Assembly (NCBI RefSeq): GCF_037860755.1
Contig: NZ_JBBEOI010000002.1
Span: 62,001-126,000, forward strand
Origin: Aquipuribacter hungaricus
GTDB lineage: Bacteria > Actinomycetota > Actinomycetes > Actinomycetales > JBBAYJ01
DNA: 64,000 nucleotides
Direction of reading: 5' to 3'
Part shown: piece by piece, positions 16,312 to 24,202 of the stretch
How positions within the stretch are numbered: the stretch's first letter is position 1
Layout: each line of letters opens with the position of its first letter
The notes under the pieces: model-generated
Databases searched by the model: none
The model's input: the letters and a program-made list of their open reading frames with translations, nothing else
What the model was told of the DNA's origin: nothing
Program-made: the position numbers and the translations under genes

Positions 16312-17192
16312 TGCGTCTATCGACTATCACTCGTGCCGTCGAACTCACCACCGCCCTGGTGCTGCTGCCGATGGCTGCGGCGTCATCTGACCCTCCGGTA
16401 GGGCGAGGTGGCACTGATGGCGACACGGTGGAGACCGTGGTGACGGCGCCCGGTGCTCCGGCGTCCAATGGGCGGGGCGGCGGGGCAGTTCAGGCAGGGC
16501 GTTCGGGGTCCGGCGGTGCGCGGGCCTGCACCTACACGGGAGTGACCCCGGCAGAGGCTCTGGCTGCCGGCATGCGGTCCCCGGACGACGGGGGCGTCGA
16601 CAACGTGGAGCGGGTCGAGGGGTCCTACGTGAGCCGGGACTGTACAGCCTCTGGCGGGGGGCGGGCTGTGCTCTGGGTGCCGGCCGGTGACGGTGCCGTG
16701 CCGGCGGGGGTGCCAGCCGTCACCGCCGCGATGCTCGCCCAGGAGGCGCGGAACTCCCTGCAGCTGCCGACGCCTGCGGTGGGGGTCAACCCCGACGGCT
16801 TGAACGGCAACCCGGCACTGGTCAACCTGCCGACCTGGTGGTGGGTAACCAACGCTGAGCCCCTGACGCAGCGCACGGCGGTGGGTCCGGTCTGGGCAGA
16901 GGTGAGCGCGCAGCCGGTGACGTCGGTGTGGGTGACCAGCGAGGGAGACCGGTCCGAGTGCGCCGGCCTCGGCTTTGCGTGGGCCCGGGGGATGGACGAC
17001 CACGAGCGAGGGTCGTGCTCGCACACCTACCGCCAGGCCGACGCGGGCGAACAGGCCGAGGTCCAGGTGGTGTGGCGGGTGAGCTGGGTCGGTTCCGGCG
17101 GAACCAGCGGCACGTTGGACCCCTTCACGATGACGGCCAGCCAGGCGGTGCCGGTCTACGAGCGGCAGGCCATCGTCACGGCCGTGGACTGA
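16311..17192 (+). CDS. Secreted hypothetical protein
   Basis: 293 aa from ATG 16311, which shares one base with the preceding stop (TGATG). An N-terminal signal peptide (residues about 1-25), a Gly-rich linker, then a beta-rich domain with Trp and six Cys that could pair outside the cell (CTYTGVTPAEA, SRDCTASGG, SECAGLGF, GSCSHTYRQ). The LVNLPTWWWV motif is striking. Similar proteins precede CpaB/TadZ genes in actinobacterial plasmids. Unknown function; probably exported with the lipoprotein before it. Confidence 0.68.
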   Translation: MRLSTITRAVELTTALVLLPMAAASSDPPVGRGGTDGDTVETVVTAPGAPASNGRGGGAVQAGRSGSGGARACTYTGVTPAEALAAGMRSPDDGGVDNVERVEGSYVSRDCTASGGGRAVLWVPAGDGAVPAGVPAVTAAMLAQEARNSLQLPTPAVGVNPDGLNGNPALVNLPTWWWVTNAEPLTQRTAVGPVWAEVSAQPVTSVWVTSEGDRSECAGLGFAWARGMDDHERGSCSHTYRQADAGEQAEVQVVWRVSWVGSGGTSGTLDPFTMTASQAVPVYERQAIVTAVD

Positions 17193-17282
17193 GCCTCACC
17201 CTTCAGCACCGACCCCGCCTGCACCACACCAGTCCTCAGCCCCTTCGTCCACCGACCTCGACCCGAAGGAAGGCCGTTGACC

Positions 17283-18116
17283 ATGTCGTCTGCGACTTCG
17301 TCCTCGCCCCACGCCCGTCCCCGGGTGGCGTCGGCGGCGAGCGGCTCCCGCCCGTCCGGCCCGTCACCGACGACCCGGGCCCCCCGGGGGGCCCGGGGCG
17401 GCAGCCGGGCCGCGTTGGCTGTGCTGCTGATCGTGGCCAGTGCCGCCATCGGCGCCGCCCTGTACCTGGCGGGAGACGACCGCACCCAGGTGGTGGTCGC
17501 TGCTCGAGACATCCCGGTAGGAACAGTGATCAGCGCCGCGGACCTGGTCGCCGCGGAAATGTCAGGGGAGGGCATCGGGAACGTCGCCGGGTCGGACGCC
17601 CGCCTCCTGCTCGGGCAGAGCGCGACCACCCGCATCCCTGCCGGTGCTCTGCTGCACACCGACATGTTCGACCTGGCGCCCCCGCCGGGGCAGGGCAAGG
17701 TCGCCATCGGGCTCGCGCTCGGCGCTGGACAGCTGCCTGCTACCGAGCTCGCCCCGGATCGGCTGGTGCAGATCGTCCAGGTCCCCGCCGCGGCCGACGC
17801 GGCGGCCCAGGACCCCATTGGCACGGTGCTGGTAGGTGAAGCACTCGTGCTGTCGGTAACCGCCGACCCCTCCGGCGCCTGGTTGGTCACCGTCGCCGTG
17901 GACCGCGACGACGCGCCGGCGGTCGCCGCTGCGGCCGCTGCGGGCCGGACCACCCTGGTCATGCTCCCGGTTGCCGCCGCCAGCACGAACAACAGCACGA
18001 ACAACAGCACGAACAACAGCACGAACAACAGCACGAACAACAGCACGGACGTCGGCACCGGCGACGGCACGGCCGGCACGGGGACGGACGGCGCCGCCGA
18101 CGAGGGTCAGGGGTGA
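17283..18116 (+). CDS. SAF-domain, CpaB/RcpC-like pilus assembly protein
   Basis: 277 aa from ATG 17283 (AAGGAAGG upstream). Low-complexity N-terminus, one membrane anchor (about residues 42-64), then a SAF/CpaB domain (VVVAARDIPVGTVISAADLV ... RIPAGALLHTDMF). CpaB proteins sit in the periplasm/wall and gate or scaffold Tad pilus export. The C-terminus carries five STNN repeats, then an acidic Gly-rich tail. It is the first recognisable gene of the Tad set. Confidence 0.85.
   Translation: MSSATSSSPHARPRVASAASGSRPSGPSPTTRAPRGARGGSRAALAVLLIVASAAIGAALYLAGDDRTQVVVAARDIPVGTVISAADLVAAEMSGEGIGNVAGSDARLLLGQSATTRIPAGALLHTDMFDLAPPPGQGKVAIGLALGAGQLPATELAPDRLVQIVQVPAAADAAAQDPIGTVLVGEALVLSVTADPSGAWLVTVAVDRDDAPAVAAAAAAGRTTLVMLPVAAASTNNSTNNSTNNSTNNSTNNSTDVGTGDGTAGTGTDGAADEGQG
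17982..18047 (+). repeat. 12-bp in-frame tandem repeat (STNN x5)
   Basis: The unit AGCACGAACAAC is repeated five times without error (17982-18041), followed by a partial sixth unit. It encodes Ser-Thr-Asn-Asn in the tail of the CpaB-like protein. Loss or gain of a unit keeps the frame, so repeat number could vary between strains. Confidence 0.95.
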
Positions 18117-18123
18117 GCGGGTC

Positions 18124-18981
18124 GTGCTGATCGCGGTGATGGCTGACAAGGGGGCACCGGGGGTGACCACCTCGTGCCTGGTGCTGGCGCTCGGATGGCC
18201 TCGACCGGTGCTGCTGGCCGAGTGCGACCCCGCCGGGGCGGACCTGCCGTGGCGGGTCAACGGGACCAGCGGACCCCTGGTGCAGGGCGTCGGGATGGTG
18301 TCGCTGGCCACGTCCAGCCGTGGGGTGGCCGGGGGCCACCGGCGGGTGTGGGATCACGTGCAGCGGCTGGACGGTGGCCTGTCCGTGCTCGTTGGCCCCC
18401 AGGCGCCGGAGCAGGCAGAGGCCATGGGCGGCGCCTGGGGCACCATCGCCGACCTGCTCGCCGGCGTGACCGACCCGGACGAGACCGCCGGGACCGGGGT
18501 GGCGGGCGAGGTCGACGTCGTCGCCGACTGCGGGCGGCTGCTGTCCAGGTCGTCCCCCGCTGCGGCGGTGCTGCAGCGCGCTGATCTGGTGGTTTTGGTG
18601 ACCCGGCCGACCGTGTCAGGGGTGGCTCACGCCCGCCACGGCCTGGGCGTAGCCGCCCGGGTGCTGAACGACGCCCCGAGGGCGGGGTCGGGTCTGGACC
18701 GGTTGGCGGTGCTGGTCGTGGACGACCCGCGCAGCCCCGGCAGCCGGAAGGTGCAGCAGCGGGAGGTCGGTGAAGTCCTCGACGGGACGCCTGGCCTGCA
18801 GGACGTCCCCGTCGTGGGGGTGCTGGCCCACGACCCGCGCGCCGCGGCCGCCCTGGCCGGGCTGTCGCCGAGCGGGCGCGGTCTGGACCGCTCCCCGCTG
18901 CTCTTGACTGCTCGCTCCGCGGCCGCGACCCTCGCGGCCCGCGCTCAGTCCCTCACCGCAACCACGCAGGTGCGGTCGTGA
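18124..18981 (+). CDS. TadZ/CpaE-like MinD-family protein with degenerate P-loop
   Basis: 285 aa starting at GTG 18124 (GGGGTGAG upstream). The start reads VLIAVMADKGAPGVTT: the deviant Walker A KGGxGKT has Val in place of the P-loop lysine. The rest keeps the MinD/ParA fold (LAECDPAGADLPWR, VVADCGRLL, VVLVTRPTVSGV). TadZ proteins localise Tad machines, and many are catalytically inactive. Stop overlaps the TadA start (GTGA). Acts at the inner face of the membrane with TadA. Confidence 0.78.
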   Translation: MLIAVMADKGAPGVTTSCLVLALGWPRPVLLAECDPAGADLPWRVNGTSGPLVQGVGMVSLATSSRGVAGGHRRVWDHVQRLDGGLSVLVGPQAPEQAEAMGGAWGTIADLLAGVTDPDETAGTGVAGEVDVVADCGRLLSRSSPAAAVLQRADLVVLVTRPTVSGVAHARHGLGVAARVLNDAPRAGSGLDRLAVLVVDDPRSPGSRKVQQREVGEVLDGTPGLQDVPVVGVLAHDPRAAAALAGLSPSGRGLDRSPLLLTARSAAATLAARAQSLTATTQVRS

Positions 18982-20456
18982 ACCTCGCCGAGCGTGCCCT
19001 GGCCGACAGCGGGGAGACCCCGGTCGTGGACCACGGACTGGTGGGCCGCCTGCGTGGCGTCGTGGTCATGCAGATGGCCGAGGAGCGGCGTCGTCGCCTC
19101 GATGCGGGAGAACAGGAGCTGACCCGCGACGACGAACGACGACTCGGCAGGTCCCTGCTGATCCGAGCTCTGTCGCAGCGTCGCACGGAGCAGGTCGATG
19201 CCGGGGTGCCCCTTCCCGCGGAGACCGAGGACGACGCGGTCCTCGCCGCGGCGTTCGCTGCGCTGTTCGGCCTGGGCCGGCTGCAGAACCTGCTCGAGGA
19301 CCAGGACCTCTCGGAGATCAACATCAACGGTCACGACTCCGTCTGGCTGACGTCGGTCGACGGGACGAAGCGGGCGGGGGCGCCGGTCGCGAACTCGGAC
19401 GAGGAGCTCGTGGAGTGGGTCCGCAACGCGGCCACCTACAGCGGCACGTCCTCCAAGCCCTGGGATGTCACGAACTGGAAGATCGAGATGGCCCTGCCCG
19501 ACGGGTCACGCCTGGTGGGTGCCCTCGGCTGCTCCCCACGCCCGATCGTGTCCATCCGGCTGGCCCGCTGGACCGACTTCACGCTGGACGACCTGCGCGC
19601 CAAGGGCGACTTCGACCACCGCCAGCAGGTGCTGCTGCAGGCCATGGTGGCCGCCCGGATGAACGTGATCATCAGCGGGCAGACCCGTTCCGGGAAGACG
19701 GTCCTGCTGCGGGCCATGGCGAGCGAGATCCCTCCGCAGGAGCGGATCGTCACCGTCGAGCACTTCCCCGAGCTCGGCCTTGACCGGGACCCGGTGGCCC
19801 ACCCGGACTGCATCGCGCTGGAGGAGCGCAAGCCCAACGCCGAGGGTCGCGGTGCGATCACCCTGGCCGACGCGGTGGAGACCTCCCGGCGGATCAACCC
19901 CGACCGTCTCATCGTCGGGGAGGTGATGGGCCCGGAGATCGTCGACATGCTCGAGGCGATGACGCAGGGCAACGACGGCGGCTTCACCACCATCCACACC
20001 CGCTCCGCCCGTGAGGTCCCTGCGCGGATCGCGCTGTACGCCTCCCGCGTCGGCATGGACCGGGTCGCGGCCCTGTCCCTGACTGCGGCCGCGGTCGACT
20101 TCGTGGTGCACATGCACCGGGAGGACCTACCTGACGGGCGCATCGCGCACTACGTGTCCTCGATCGTGGAGGTCGGCCCCTTCGACGGCCAGCAGGTGGT
20201 CACCAGCGAGATCTTCCGCGCACCGCCCGGCAGCCGCCGGGCCGTCCCGGCCGCTGCGGTGTCCCCGGAGCGGACCGCTGCGCTGCGTGCGTGCGGCTGG
20301 GAGGACACGGTCGACCATCTGGACGACTACCGCGAAGACGAATCCCTCGGCGACGACCGCAGCGAGCAACGCGGTGACGGTCGTGGCCGTGTCGATGGCC
20401 GTGTCGATGGTCAGGTCGATGGTCAGGTCGAGCACCGGGCGGGGGGGATCTGGTGA
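18978..20456 (+). CDS. tadA: TadA/CpaF secretion ATPase
   Basis: 492-aa hexameric traffic ATPase powering Tad pilus assembly. N-terminal domain with DLSEININGHDSVW, Walker A GQTRSGKT (about residue 233), Asp box DLDDLRAKG region, His box and the RLIVGEVMGPE Walker B region (about 310), followed by GFTTIHTRSARE. Complete length for the family, unlike the truncated copy at 61165-61920. The C-terminus is extended by an acidic/Arg tail containing DGR/DGQ repeats (12-bp DNA repeats near 20390-20430). GTG start overlaps the TadZ stop. Confidence 0.93.
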   Translation: MNLAERALADSGETPVVDHGLVGRLRGVVVMQMAEERRRRLDAGEQELTRDDERRLGRSLLIRALSQRRTEQVDAGVPLPAETEDDAVLAAAFAALFGLGRLQNLLEDQDLSEININGHDSVWLTSVDGTKRAGAPVANSDEELVEWVRNAATYSGTSSKPWDVTNWKIEMALPDGSRLVGALGCSPRPIVSIRLARWTDFTLDDLRAKGDFDHRQQVLLQAMVAARMNVIISGQTRSGKTVLLRAMASEIPPQERIVTVEHFPELGLDRDPVAHPDCIALEERKPNAEGRGAITLADAVETSRRINPDRLIVGEVMGPEIVDMLEAMTQGNDGGFTTIHTRSAREVPARIALYASRVGMDRVAALSLTAAAVDFVVHMHREDLPDGRIAHYVSSIVEVGPFDGQQVVTSEIFRAPPGSRRAVPAAAVSPERTAALRACGWEDTVDHLDDYREDESLGDDRSEQRGDGRGRVDGRVDGQVDGQVEHRAGGIW

Positions 20457-21352
20457 GCTGGCAGCTGGTGGCTGCGGTTCTCGCCGGAGCCGGGTGCGGC
20501 ACCGGCTTGTGGTTGCTGGCGGTCCCCGCGCCGGCACGTTCCACCGCTGAGCCGGGGATGCTGCTCCGGCTCAAGGTGTTCCTGTCGGGGCCGGCCGGGC
20601 TCCGCGTCGCGATCGGCGTCGGAGTCGGGCTGGTGGTGCTGGTGGCGACCCGGTGGGTGCCCGTCGCTGCCGCGTCCGGTGTCGCTGTGATCGTCTGGCC
20701 GGCGATGTTCGGTGCCGCAGCTGAGCAGCGTGTGATCATCGCGCGCCTGGAGGCGCTGGCCTCATGGGTGGAGGCCCTGCGCGACGCGGTGGCCACCAGC
20801 CGAGGTCTGCCCGAGGCGCTGCCGGCGGCCTCGGCCCGGGCACATCCCGCCATCGCCGGTCCCCTGCAGGAGATGACGGCCAGGATGGCGGCCCGCGAGC
20901 CTGTCGAGGCGGTGCTCCGACGGCTCGCGGACGACCTGGACGACCCGATCGCCGACCAGGCCATCGCTGCGCTGGTCTTGAACTACCGCGTCCAGGGCCG
21001 CGAGCTGAAGACGGCCCTGACAGGGCTGGCCGCCGCGACCCGACGGGAGGTCGAGACCCGCCGCACGGTGGAGTCCGACCGCCGTTCCACCCGCCGGGCC
21101 GTCAGCGTGATCCTCGTTGCCACCGTCGCGGTGATGGTCCTCATGGCGGTGTTCGCCCGGGACTACGCCGCCCCCTACGCCACCCCCACCGGGCAGGCGG
21201 TCTTGGTCCTGGTCGTGGGCTTGCTCGGCGCTGGTCTCACCGTGATCCGCAGCCTGTCGCGGTACGCCACACCGGACCGGTTTCTCATCGGCAGCCCGAT
21301 CGAACGCAGCCAACCCGCACGCAGTCAGCCCGTGGGTGGTGGTGCTCGGTGA
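20453..21352 (+). CDS. tadB: TadB-like inner-membrane platform protein (T2SS F domain)
   Basis: 299 aa from GTG 20453. Three hydrophobic regions (N-terminal anchor, residues about 45-80, and a C-terminal pair after about 215) flank a cytoplasmic T2SSF domain (WVEALRDAVATSRGLPEALPA). TadB and TadC form the membrane platform moved by TadA. Both ends overlap neighbours (GTGA), so the four genes TadZ-A-B-C form one translational unit. Confidence 0.88.
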   Translation: MSWQLVAAVLAGAGCGTGLWLLAVPAPARSTAEPGMLLRLKVFLSGPAGLRVAIGVGVGLVVLVATRWVPVAAASGVAVIVWPAMFGAAAEQRVIIARLEALASWVEALRDAVATSRGLPEALPAASARAHPAIAGPLQEMTARMAAREPVEAVLRRLADDLDDPIADQAIAALVLNYRVQGRELKTALTGLAAATRREVETRRTVESDRRSTRRAVSVILVATVAVMVLMAVFARDYAAPYATPTGQAVLVLVVGLLGAGLTVIRSLSRYATPDRFLIGSPIERSQPARSQPVGGGAR

Positions 21353-22260
21353 TCGCCGCTGCCACCGCCGGTGCCCTGTTCGGCGCAGGTCTGCTGCTGC
21401 TGCTGAGCTGGGCCAGGTTCCGACCGGGCCTCACCGCACAGTTGCGCCGTGTCGAGAACGCCGGAGCCTCCGGTGGTCCCATCGGGGGGTCCCAGCCGGT
21501 TGCGGTAACTGGGCTGTCAGGCCGGGTCGGTGCCTTCGAGGGTCTCCTGCGGCGGCACGTCGGATCGCTTGCGGATCGGGTGACCGACGCCTCGGTGCGC
21601 GCCGACCTCGACCTGCTCGGGGTAGACCCGCAGACTCACGCAGCCCGGCAGGCACTGCTGGGGATCAGCGTGCTGGTGCTGACCCCTCTGCCTCTGCTAG
21701 GTGCGGCCACCGTGCTTGGCCTGCCGTGGCTGGCCGCCGGGTGGGTTGGCGTCTTCGCCGCCACCGCAGCCGTGATGGTGCCGAACCTGCGGGTCCGCAA
21801 CCGTGCAGCGCGGTTGCGCCGCACGTTCATCAGCACCCTCACGTCCTACCTGGAGCTGGTGTCGATGCGTGTCGCCAGCGGCTCCGCGGTCGCGGAGGCC
21901 TTGCGCGACGCCTCCCACGTCGGCTCCGGGTACGGGTGGCGTCGGCTGCGGGACGCCCTCAGCAGCGCCCGCCTGTCCGGCGAATCGCCGGCGGCCGGCC
22001 TGGGCCACCTCGGTGAGGAGATCGCCGTCCCCGAGCTCACAGAGCTCGCGTCCCAGCTCGGCCTCGTCGAGGCCACCGGTGTCCAGACAGAGGCCACCCT
22101 GCGCTCCAAGGCCGAGGCGCTGCGCGAGCGGCAGCGCATCGAGCTGCACGGCCACGCCAACGCCCGCAGCCAGACCCTCGTCCTCGGACAGATCCTGCTC
22201 GCCGCCGCCTACATGGTCCTCGTCGGCTACCCGGCCCTCGCGGTCGTCATCAGCCTCTGA
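21349..22260 (+). CDS. tadC: TadC-like inner-membrane platform protein (T2SS F domain)
   Basis: 303 aa from GTG 21349, overlapping the TadB stop. Membrane segments near the N-terminus, about residues 105-145 and at the C-terminus (ILLAAAYMVLVGYPALAV). The central T2SSF domain is recognisable by YLELVSMRVASGSAVAEALRDA. It pairs with TadB. Its stop at 22260 is followed by an 83-bp gap and the pilin gene. Confidence 0.88.
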   Translation: MIAAATAGALFGAGLLLLLSWARFRPGLTAQLRRVENAGASGGPIGGSQPVAVTGLSGRVGAFEGLLRRHVGSLADRVTDASVRADLDLLGVDPQTHAARQALLGISVLVLTPLPLLGAATVLGLPWLAAGWVGVFAATAAVMVPNLRVRNRAARLRRTFISTLTSYLELVSMRVASGSAVAEALRDASHVGSGYGWRRLRDALSSARLSGESPAAGLGHLGEEIAVPELTELASQLGLVEATGVQTEATLRSKAEALRERQRIELHGHANARSQTLVLGQILLAAAYMVLVGYPALAVVISL

Positions 22261-22343
22261 GCCGCTCAGACCCCTACGGACACCCGGAACCGCAACACCC
22301 ACCACGCACCCGCTCGACAAGCACCCGACGAGAGGAAAACACC

Positions 22344-22643
22344 ATGCGCACCCCCACCCGGACGACGACCGACACCACCCAGCGGGGCCCGGCCCTGGCC
22401 GTCGCGATGACCCTGGCCGTCGCGATGACCCTGGCCGTCGCGATGACCCTGCTCCTCCCCACCCTCCTGGCGGGGCTGAATGCCCGGACCCGTCGCATGG
22501 CACAGATGCACGACGAAGGCGCCTCCATCGTTGAGTGGCTATTGATCACGACGCTGGTCATCGGTGCCGCGATCGCCATCGGCGGCATCGTGATCACCAA
22601 GTTCACCACCAAGGCCAACGAGCTGGACCTGACGACCCCCTGA
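22344..22643 (+). CDS. Flp-like pilin with repeated hydrophobic leader
   Basis: 99 aa, AGAGGAAA before ATG 22344. A type IV-like processing motif, EG followed by ASIVEW, gives Glu at +5 and a hydrophobic helix (LLITTLVIGAAIAIGGIVITKF) as in Flp pilins. The leader before it is unusually long (about 58 residues) and contains LAVAMT three times, making a second hydrophobic stretch. It is the probable major subunit of the Tad pilus. No prepilin peptidase gene is present nearby, so processing would rely on one elsewhere. Confidence 0.8.
   Translation: MRTPTRTTTDTTQRGPALAVAMTLAVAMTLAVAMTLLLPTLLAGLNARTRRMAQMHDEGASIVEWLLITTLVIGAAIAIGGIVITKFTTKANELDLTTP
22395..22448 (+). repeat. 18-bp tandem repeat in the pilin leader (LAVAMT x3)
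   Basis: CTGGCCGTCGCGATGACC occurs three times in a row without a mismatch. It encodes Leu-Ala-Val-Ala-Met-Thr inside the long leader. Each unit contains an in-frame ATG, so alternative shorter starts are possible. Confidence 0.95.
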
Positions 22644-22728
22644 CAGACGGCCCAGAACCTCGAGCCCCACCACCCACCCGGGCAGAGCCGCGCCACCTGC
22701 CGACGTCCCTACCGGTCGAGGAGCACCC

Positions 22729-23169
22729 ATGACGGAACGCACGATGCGCCGCTCACGGCGGCTCGGACGGTCACGCCGGCGCCCCGGTGATGCCAGGGAC
22801 ACCGGCTCCAGCGTCGTCGAGCTCATCGGGCTGACCCCGCTGGTGGTCGTGCTCACCCTGGGCACGGTGCAGGTGGGGCTCTGGATGCACGAGCGCCAGC
22901 TGGTGACAGCGGCGGCGCAGGAGGCCGCCCACGCAGCTGCGGCAGCCGACCTCACGCCCGCCCAGGCCACCTCCCTGGGTGAGTCGGCGGCGGGTCGTCT
23001 GCTCGGCGACAGCGACGCCGTGCAGCTGGGGGCGGTCACCGTCGTGCGGGGCAGCGACGTCGCGACGGCGACCGTCACTGCGGTCGGGCTGTCTATGGTC
23101 CCGGGGGTCGACCTGAAGGTGACAGGCGTGGCCAGCAGCAGCGTCGAACGCTTCGTGGGTGCCCCGTGA
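22729..23169 (+). CDS. TadE-like minor pilin
   Basis: 146 aa. Basic N-terminus, then TGSSVVELIGLTPLVVVLTLGTVQVGLWM, with Glu at +5 after the Gly, the TadE pseudopilin signature. The extracytoplasmic part is small and beta-rich. The TadE fold usually gives minor subunits needed for pilus initiation. GTGA overlap with the next gene. Confidence 0.82.
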   Translation: MTERTMRRSRRLGRSRRRPGDARDTGSSVVELIGLTPLVVVLTLGTVQVGLWMHERQLVTAAAQEAAHAAAAADLTPAQATSLGESAAGRLLGDSDAVQLGAVTVVRGSDVATATVTAVGLSMVPGVDLKVTGVASSSVERFVGAP

Positions 23170-23639
23170 CCGGCCGCCGCACCCCACGCCGCCAGCGTCG
23201 TGAGCAGAGTCGTGATCGGCGTGCCCGGGGCCATGGCGATGCCGGCTTCTCCACCGCGGAGGTGCTCCTGATCGTGCCGGTGATCGTCGTGGCCCTGCTG
23301 CTCGTGGTCGCAGCAGGGCGGGTGGAGCAGGCGCGCCTACAGGTCACCGGTGCTGCCCGTGACGGGGCTCGCGCCGCCTCCCTGGCCCGGAGCGTGCCGG
23401 CGGCCCTGTCGCGGGCCGAGACGGCCGCCGACGTGGCCCTGTCGCAGGAGTCCGTCACCTGCGGCTCTGGGCCCGAGGTGCTCGTCGACGTCACTCGCTT
23501 CACCCCCGGAGGTCTGGTCGAGGTCACCGTGACCTGCCGAGCGCGCCTGGGCGACCTCGGCCTGCCTGGCCTGCCCGCCACGAAGACGCTGACGGCGACC
23601 GCCGCCAGCCCGGTCGAGCAGTACAGGTCCCAGCCATGA
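23166..23639 (+). CDS. TadE/TadF-like minor pilin
   Basis: 157 aa from GTG 23166. Arg-rich N-terminus, then GDAGFSTAEVLLIVPVIVVALLLVV, with the Glu+5 pilin-like helix, and a globular region with two Cys (VTCGSG, VTCRAR) that may form a disulfide outside the membrane. It is paralogous in plan to the TadE before it and the TadG-like protein after it; ATGA overlap downstream. Confidence 0.8.
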   Translation: MTGRRTPRRQRREQSRDRRARGHGDAGFSTAEVLLIVPVIVVALLLVVAAGRVEQARLQVTGAARDGARAASLARSVPAALSRAETAADVALSQESVTCGSGPEVLVDVTRFTPGGLVEVTVTCRARLGDLGLPGLPATKTLTATAASPVEQYRSQP

Positions 23640-23695
23640 CCCCGTCCAGCATGACCCCGTCCACCAAGACCCCGTCCACCTTGACCCCGTCCAAC
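23636..23695 (+). repeat. 15-bp tandem repeat at the start of the TadG-like gene
   Basis: Four consecutive units of the form NNGACCCCGTCCANC (23636-23650, 23651-23665, 23666-23680, 23681-23695) encode the [M/K/L]TPS[S/T/N] pentapeptide. The first unit carries the start codon, so unit loss would still leave an ATG. Confidence 0.95.
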
Positions 23696-24202
23696 GCTTC
23701 TCCGACCAGGACCGGCTCGGTGGGGCCCCGACGACGCCCGCCTGGCCCGACGCCGGAGGGTGCGGCTTCCCGCGTCGGTGGGGGTGACCGGGGCTCGGCG
23801 ACCGTGTGGACGATCCTCATGGTCCCCGCGCTGGTGTTCGGGACGGGGTTGGTCGTGGACGGTGGACGGGCGATCACCGCCCGCCAGGAGGTGATCGGGC
23901 TGGCCTCGGAGGGCGCCCGGGCCGCCGTGGACCGGATGGACGTCGAAGGGTTCCGCGAGCAGGGAGCGGTCAGGGTCGTTGCTCCGGGCGCCGCTCAGGC
24001 GGCGTGCACCTGGATCGGGCAGTACCGTCCGGACGCCTCGTGTGCCGCCACCGTGGGTCCGGAAGGGCAGGTGGACGTCACGGTGACGATCACCTACCGC
24101 CCCGTCATCCTCGGCGCCGTCGGCGTGGGGACGCAGGTGGTGTCCGCCACCGTCGGTGCCAGACCCGCGATCGGTGACACGCGGGAGGTGAGCCTCCCGT
24201 GA
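23636..24202 (+). CDS. TadG-like minor pilin/Flp assembly protein
   Basis: 188 aa. The first 20 codons are a 5-aa repeat (MTPSS/MTPST/KTPST/LTPSN), then a Pro/Arg linker, then DRGSATVWTILMVPALVFGTGLVVDGGRAI, the N-terminal Flp/TadG-like helix. The exported part carries one Cys pair (AACTWIG, ASCAATV). The start could be the ATG at 23636 (overlapping the previous stop) or the one at 23651 in the second repeat. Confidence 0.78.
   Translation: MTPSSMTPSTKTPSTLTPSNASPTRTGSVGPRRRPPGPTPEGAASRVGGGDRGSATVWTILMVPALVFGTGLVVDGGRAITARQEVIGLASEGARAAVDRMDVEGFREQGAVRVVAPGAAQAACTWIGQYRPDASCAATVGPEGQVDVTVTITYRPVILGAVGVGTQVVSATVGARPAIGDTREVSLP

Noticed and set aside
17982-18047. CRISPR-like short repeat array
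   Set aside because: The 12-bp units are contiguous without spacers and lie in frame in a coding sequence.
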